Origin: Streptomyces sp. NBC_01476
Lineage (GTDB): Bacteria > Actinomycetota > Actinomycetes > Streptomycetales > Streptomycetaceae
Reading direction: 5' to 3'
Length of the DNA: 64,000 bases
NCBI RefSeq assembly: GCF_036227265.1
Contig: NZ_CP109446.1
Coordinates: 4,225,001-4,289,000 of the forward strand
Shown here: one piece after another, positions 61,779 to 64,000 of the stretch
Layout of the letters: each line of letters begins with the position of its first letter
Numbering within the stretch: the first letter of the stretch is position 1
Made by a program: the position numbers and the translations under genes
Notes under the pieces: generated by a model
Database searches by the model: none
The model's input: the letters and a program-made list of their open reading frames with translations, nothing else
Told to the model about the DNA's origin: nothing

Positions 61779-63149
61779 ATGAAGGTGCTCCCACGGCGGC
61801 GCAGGGCCGCCCTGATCAACTCGGTGCTCGGTGTGGTGGTCCTCGCGGGCGCCGGCGGCGCCTACGCGGCGGTGCACGACGACGGCAGCGGGAGCTCGGC
61901 CGGCAGCGGCAGCGCCCGCGTGGCGACGGTCTCCCGGGCCACCGTGCTCGCCACCGTCTCGGGCTCCGGCTCGCTCTCCTCGCCCAGCGACGCCGGGGTG
62001 GACTTCACCACCGGCGGCACGCTCACCGAGGTGGACGTCAAGCCGGGCGACACGGTGAAGAAGGGCCAGGTACTGGCCAAGGTCGACCCGACGGACGCGA
62101 ACGAGACGCTGCAGCAGGACCAGGCGTCACTGACCGCGGCCGAGGCGAACCTCACCAAGGTGGAGGCCGGCGAACTCCCCGCGTCCACCGGCAACTCCGG
62201 CTCCTCGGGGAGCTCAGGCCGCGACGCCGCCGAGCCGACCCCGACGCCCACCCCCACCGTGGACCCCGCCCAACTCGCCTCGGCGCAGGCCCAGTTGACC
62301 CAGGCCCAGAACGCCGTGGACGCCGCCCAGCGCGCTGTCGACGGCTGCGTGCTCAAGGCCCCGGTGTCCGGCACGGTCGCCTCGGTGGCCAGTGCCAAGG
62401 GCGACACCGTCTCCGGGACGAACGGCAACGGGTCGAGTGCGGGCGGCAGTTCGGGGTCGAGCGGCTCCGGCACGAGCGCGAGTTCCGGCAGCGGCGCGAG
62501 CAGCAGCTCCACGCCCAGCGGTTTCATCGTGCTGACGAACCCGTCCGGTATGCAGGTCAAGGCGGACTTCTCCGAGGCCGACGCCCTGAAGATCAAGGCC
62601 GGCCAGACCGCGACCGTGACGCTGAACGCCGAGGCCGGCACCGTACTCGACGCCAAGGTGCTGTCGATCAGCTCGCTGCCGGTCTCCAGCGGTTCGTCCT
62701 CGTCCGGCGGCGGGTCCTCCTCCGGCAGCGCCGTCCAGTACGCGGCCACCCTCACCATCACCAGCGACACCGCCAACCTCCGCACCGGTCTGAGCGCCAG
62801 CATCCAGGTGACCACCGGCCAGGCGGCGGACGCGCTGAGCGTGCCGACCGCCGCGGTCTCCGGCACCGGCGCCAACCGCACGGTGCTGGTGGTCAATCAG
62901 GACGGCTCCACCACCAGGACCAATGTCACCGTCGGCGTCGAGGGCGACACCACCGACCAGATCACCGGCGGCCTCACCGAGGGCCAGCGGGTGCAGATCC
63001 CGCAGGTCGCCTCGGCGGGCAACGGCGGCTTCCCGAGCGGCTCCTTCCCCGGCGGCGTCGGTGGCGGCACCAGCCGGCTCGGCGGCGCGGGCGGCGCCGG
63101 CGGCGGCTTCCGCAGCAACGGTTTCGGCGGCGGAGGTGGCAGGGGATGA
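61779..63149 (+). CDS. MacA/HlyD-type periplasmic adaptor protein
   Basis: A 456-residue membrane-anchored adaptor. A basic N-terminus (KVLPRRRRAALIN) precedes one helix (about 14-31). Biotinyl-lipoyl halves flank a helical hairpin: GGTLTEVDVKPGDTVKKGQVLAKVDPTDA before, and VLKAPVSGTVASVASAKGDTV after. A beta-barrel domain follows, then a Gly/Phe/Ser-rich C-terminus. Several Ser/Gly linkers interrupt the domains, unlike proteobacterial MacA. ATG 61779 follows AGGA; ATG 61770 is an alternative. Its stop overlaps the MacB-type ATPase gene. Confidence 0.9.
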   Translation: MKVLPRRRRAALINSVLGVVVLAGAGGAYAAVHDDGSGSSAGSGSARVATVSRATVLATVSGSGSLSSPSDAGVDFTTGGTLTEVDVKPGDTVKKGQVLAKVDPTDANETLQQDQASLTAAEANLTKVEAGELPASTGNSGSSGSSGRDAAEPTPTPTPTVDPAQLASAQAQLTQAQNAVDAAQRAVDGCVLKAPVSGTVASVASAKGDTVSGTNGNGSSAGGSSGSSGSGTSASSGSGASSSSTPSGFIVLTNPSGMQVKADFSEADALKIKAGQTATVTLNAEAGTVLDAKVLSISSLPVSSGSSSSGGGSSSGSAVQYAATLTITSDTANLRTGLSASIQVTTGQAADALSVPTAAVSGTGANRTVLVVNQDGSTTRTNVTVGVEGDTTDQITGGLTEGQRVQIPQVASAGNGGFPSGSFPGGVGGGTSRLGGAGGAGGGFRSNGFGGGGGRG

Positions 63150-64000
63150 GCGGGAAGCAGCCCCTGACCCGGCGGCTGGGCCGGGCCGCCAGAACCGGCC
63201 TCCACCGCCGGGAGCCCGCCGCGGAACCACCCGGACAAGGCCCCTGGGCCCCTCCCCCGGTGATCGAAGTGCGCTCGCTGCTCAAGGAGTACGGCCACGG
63301 CGACGCCGCGGTGCGCGCGCTGGGCGGACCGTCCGACCCCCGCACCGGCCACGCGCCCGGCGTCGACCTGATCGTCGAACAGGGCGACATGATCGCCGTG
63401 ATGGGCAGCTCCGGCTCCGGCAAGTCCACCCTGATGAACATCCTCGGCTGCCTCGACATCCCCACCTCCGGGCGGTACTTGCTCGACGGCATCGACGTCG
63501 GCGGCCTGGACGAGCACCAGTTGTCGCTGGTCCGCAACCGCAAGATCGGCTTTGTCTTCCAGTCGTTCAACCTGGTGCCCCGCACCCCCGCGCTCGCCCA
63601 GGTCGAACTCCCGCTGGCCTACGCCGGGGTGCGGACCGCCGAGCGGCGCCGCCGGGCGCTGGCCGCGCTCTCCCTGGTGGGCCTCGCCGACCGGGTGGAC
63701 CACCGGCCCAACGAGCTCTCCGGCGGCCAGCAGCAGCGGGTCGCGGTGGCCCGTGCGCTGGTCACCGCGCCGGCGATGCTGCTCGCCGACGAACCGACCG
63801 GCAACCTGGACAGCCGCAGCACCGAGGACGTACTCGCCATCATCGACCGGCTCAACGCCTCCGGGCGCACCGTCGTGCTGATCACCCACGAGGACGAAGT
63901 GGCCCGGCACGCCAAGCGGGTGCTGCGGCTGGTGGACGGACAGGTGGTGGCCGATGTGCGGCAGGCGCCGGCGGACGGACCGCCGCCCGCGCTGCGCGAT
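63146..64000 (+). CDS. MacB-type ABC export ATPase, 3' end missing
   Basis: At least 285 residues; open to the window edge. After a basic 40-residue leader comes an ABC ATPase: Walker A MGSSGSGKSTLMNILGCLD, Q-loop FVFQSFNLVPRTP, signature ELSGGQQQRVAVARAL, Walker B MLLADEPTGNLDS, H-loop LITHEDEVA. The sequence is of the LolD/MacB class. The ATG at 63146 overlaps the adaptor stop (ATGA). Whether it carries a fused permease, as in MacB, or stands alone with a separate permease gene cannot be seen. Together these would export a peptide, lipid or drug. Confidence 0.93.
   Translation, partial: MSGKQPLTRRLGRAARTGLHRREPAAEPPGQGPWAPPPVIEVRSLLKEYGHGDAAVRALGGPSDPRTGHAPGVDLIVEQGDMIAVMGSSGSGKSTLMNILGCLDIPTSGRYLLDGIDVGGLDEHQLSLVRNRKIGFVFQSFNLVPRTPALAQVELPLAYAGVRTAERRRRALAALSLVGLADRVDHRPNELSGGQQQRVAVARALVTAPAMLLADEPTGNLDSRSTEDVLAIIDRLNASGRTVVLITHEDEVARHAKRVLRLVDGQVVADVRQAPADGPPPALRD

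Overview
The window is chromosomal DNA of a high-G+C filamentous actinomycete, most likely Streptomycetaceae. The reasons are the very high G+C with GC-rich third positions, GTG/TTG starts and leaderless promoters, a complete conservon (CvnA-D plus CYP157-like P450), many RsbW-type ATPase, SpoIIE and STAS proteins, XRE-DUF5753/DUF397 regulators, a mycothiol-dependent isomerase-type protein and a GH46 chitosanase. No rRNA, tRNA, CRISPR array or insertion sequence was seen.

Layout. 1-1.1 kb: 3' part of an E2 acyltransferase gene. 1.2-4.3 kb: small conserved proteins and a translationally coupled GntR regulator/MFS transporter pair. 4.4-9.2 kb (minus): five-gene overlapping conservon. 9.6-14.4 kb: mycothiol-type isomerase, nitrilase-family amidase, LURP-one protein, thioredoxin-NHL protein, DUF6458 protein and a lipoprotein. 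14.6-16.5 kb: two convergent Nudix genes, a PP2C phosphatase and a 32-codon coupled ORF. 16.5-21.5 kb: M18 aminopeptidase, acyl-CoA dehydrogenase, SseB-like protein, pirin. 21.6-29.7 kb: PAS-GAF-SpoIIE-HATPase regulator, aspS, SigE-type sigma factor with a membrane partner and an L,D-transpeptidase, metG. 29.8-32.4 kb: DUF397/HATPase/XRE-DUF5753 module with phased TGCACGTG arrays, then a STAS protein. 32.7-39.4 kb: LytR-CpsA-Psr enzyme, PPOX-fold protein, DUF2277, chitosanase with a palindromic operator, leaderless unknown gene, Na+/H+ antiporter, acidic PH-like protein. 39.7-47.5 kb: APC-type transporter facing an orphan kdpD, then a SAV_915-like segment open in frame into lysA, and an acetamidase-family gene. 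47.6-51.9 kb: accessory island of visibly lower G+C (XRE-TPR regulator, HATPase, micro-membrane protein, broken DUF6907 gene, sugar nucleotidyltransferase, alkaline-phosphatase-fold hydrolase). 52-55 kb: aldo/keto reductase, MazF-like protein, envelope-stress-type DUF4235/DUF3618/holin operon. 55.1-59.9 kb: zur and a zinc-uptake operon with Zur-box-like sites. 60.7-64 kb: lipoprotein divergent from a MacAB-like export operon that runs off the right edge.

How the genes connect. The strongest functional blocks are the conservon (membrane kinase-like protein, roadblock and DUF742 partners, small GTPase, P450), the zinc operon with its regulator, the potassium-type pair sharing 11-bp-phased promoter repeats, and the anti-sigma-style regulatory genes scattered through 21-32 kb and 49 kb. 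The most interesting unexplained signals are regulatory: 12-bp-phased TGCACGTG arrays at two promoters of one module, and an 18-bp TCCCAG element shared exactly by two loci about 29 kb apart. The 49.6-51.9 kb island and the Nudix/PP2C cassette are the best candidates for undescribed gene systems.
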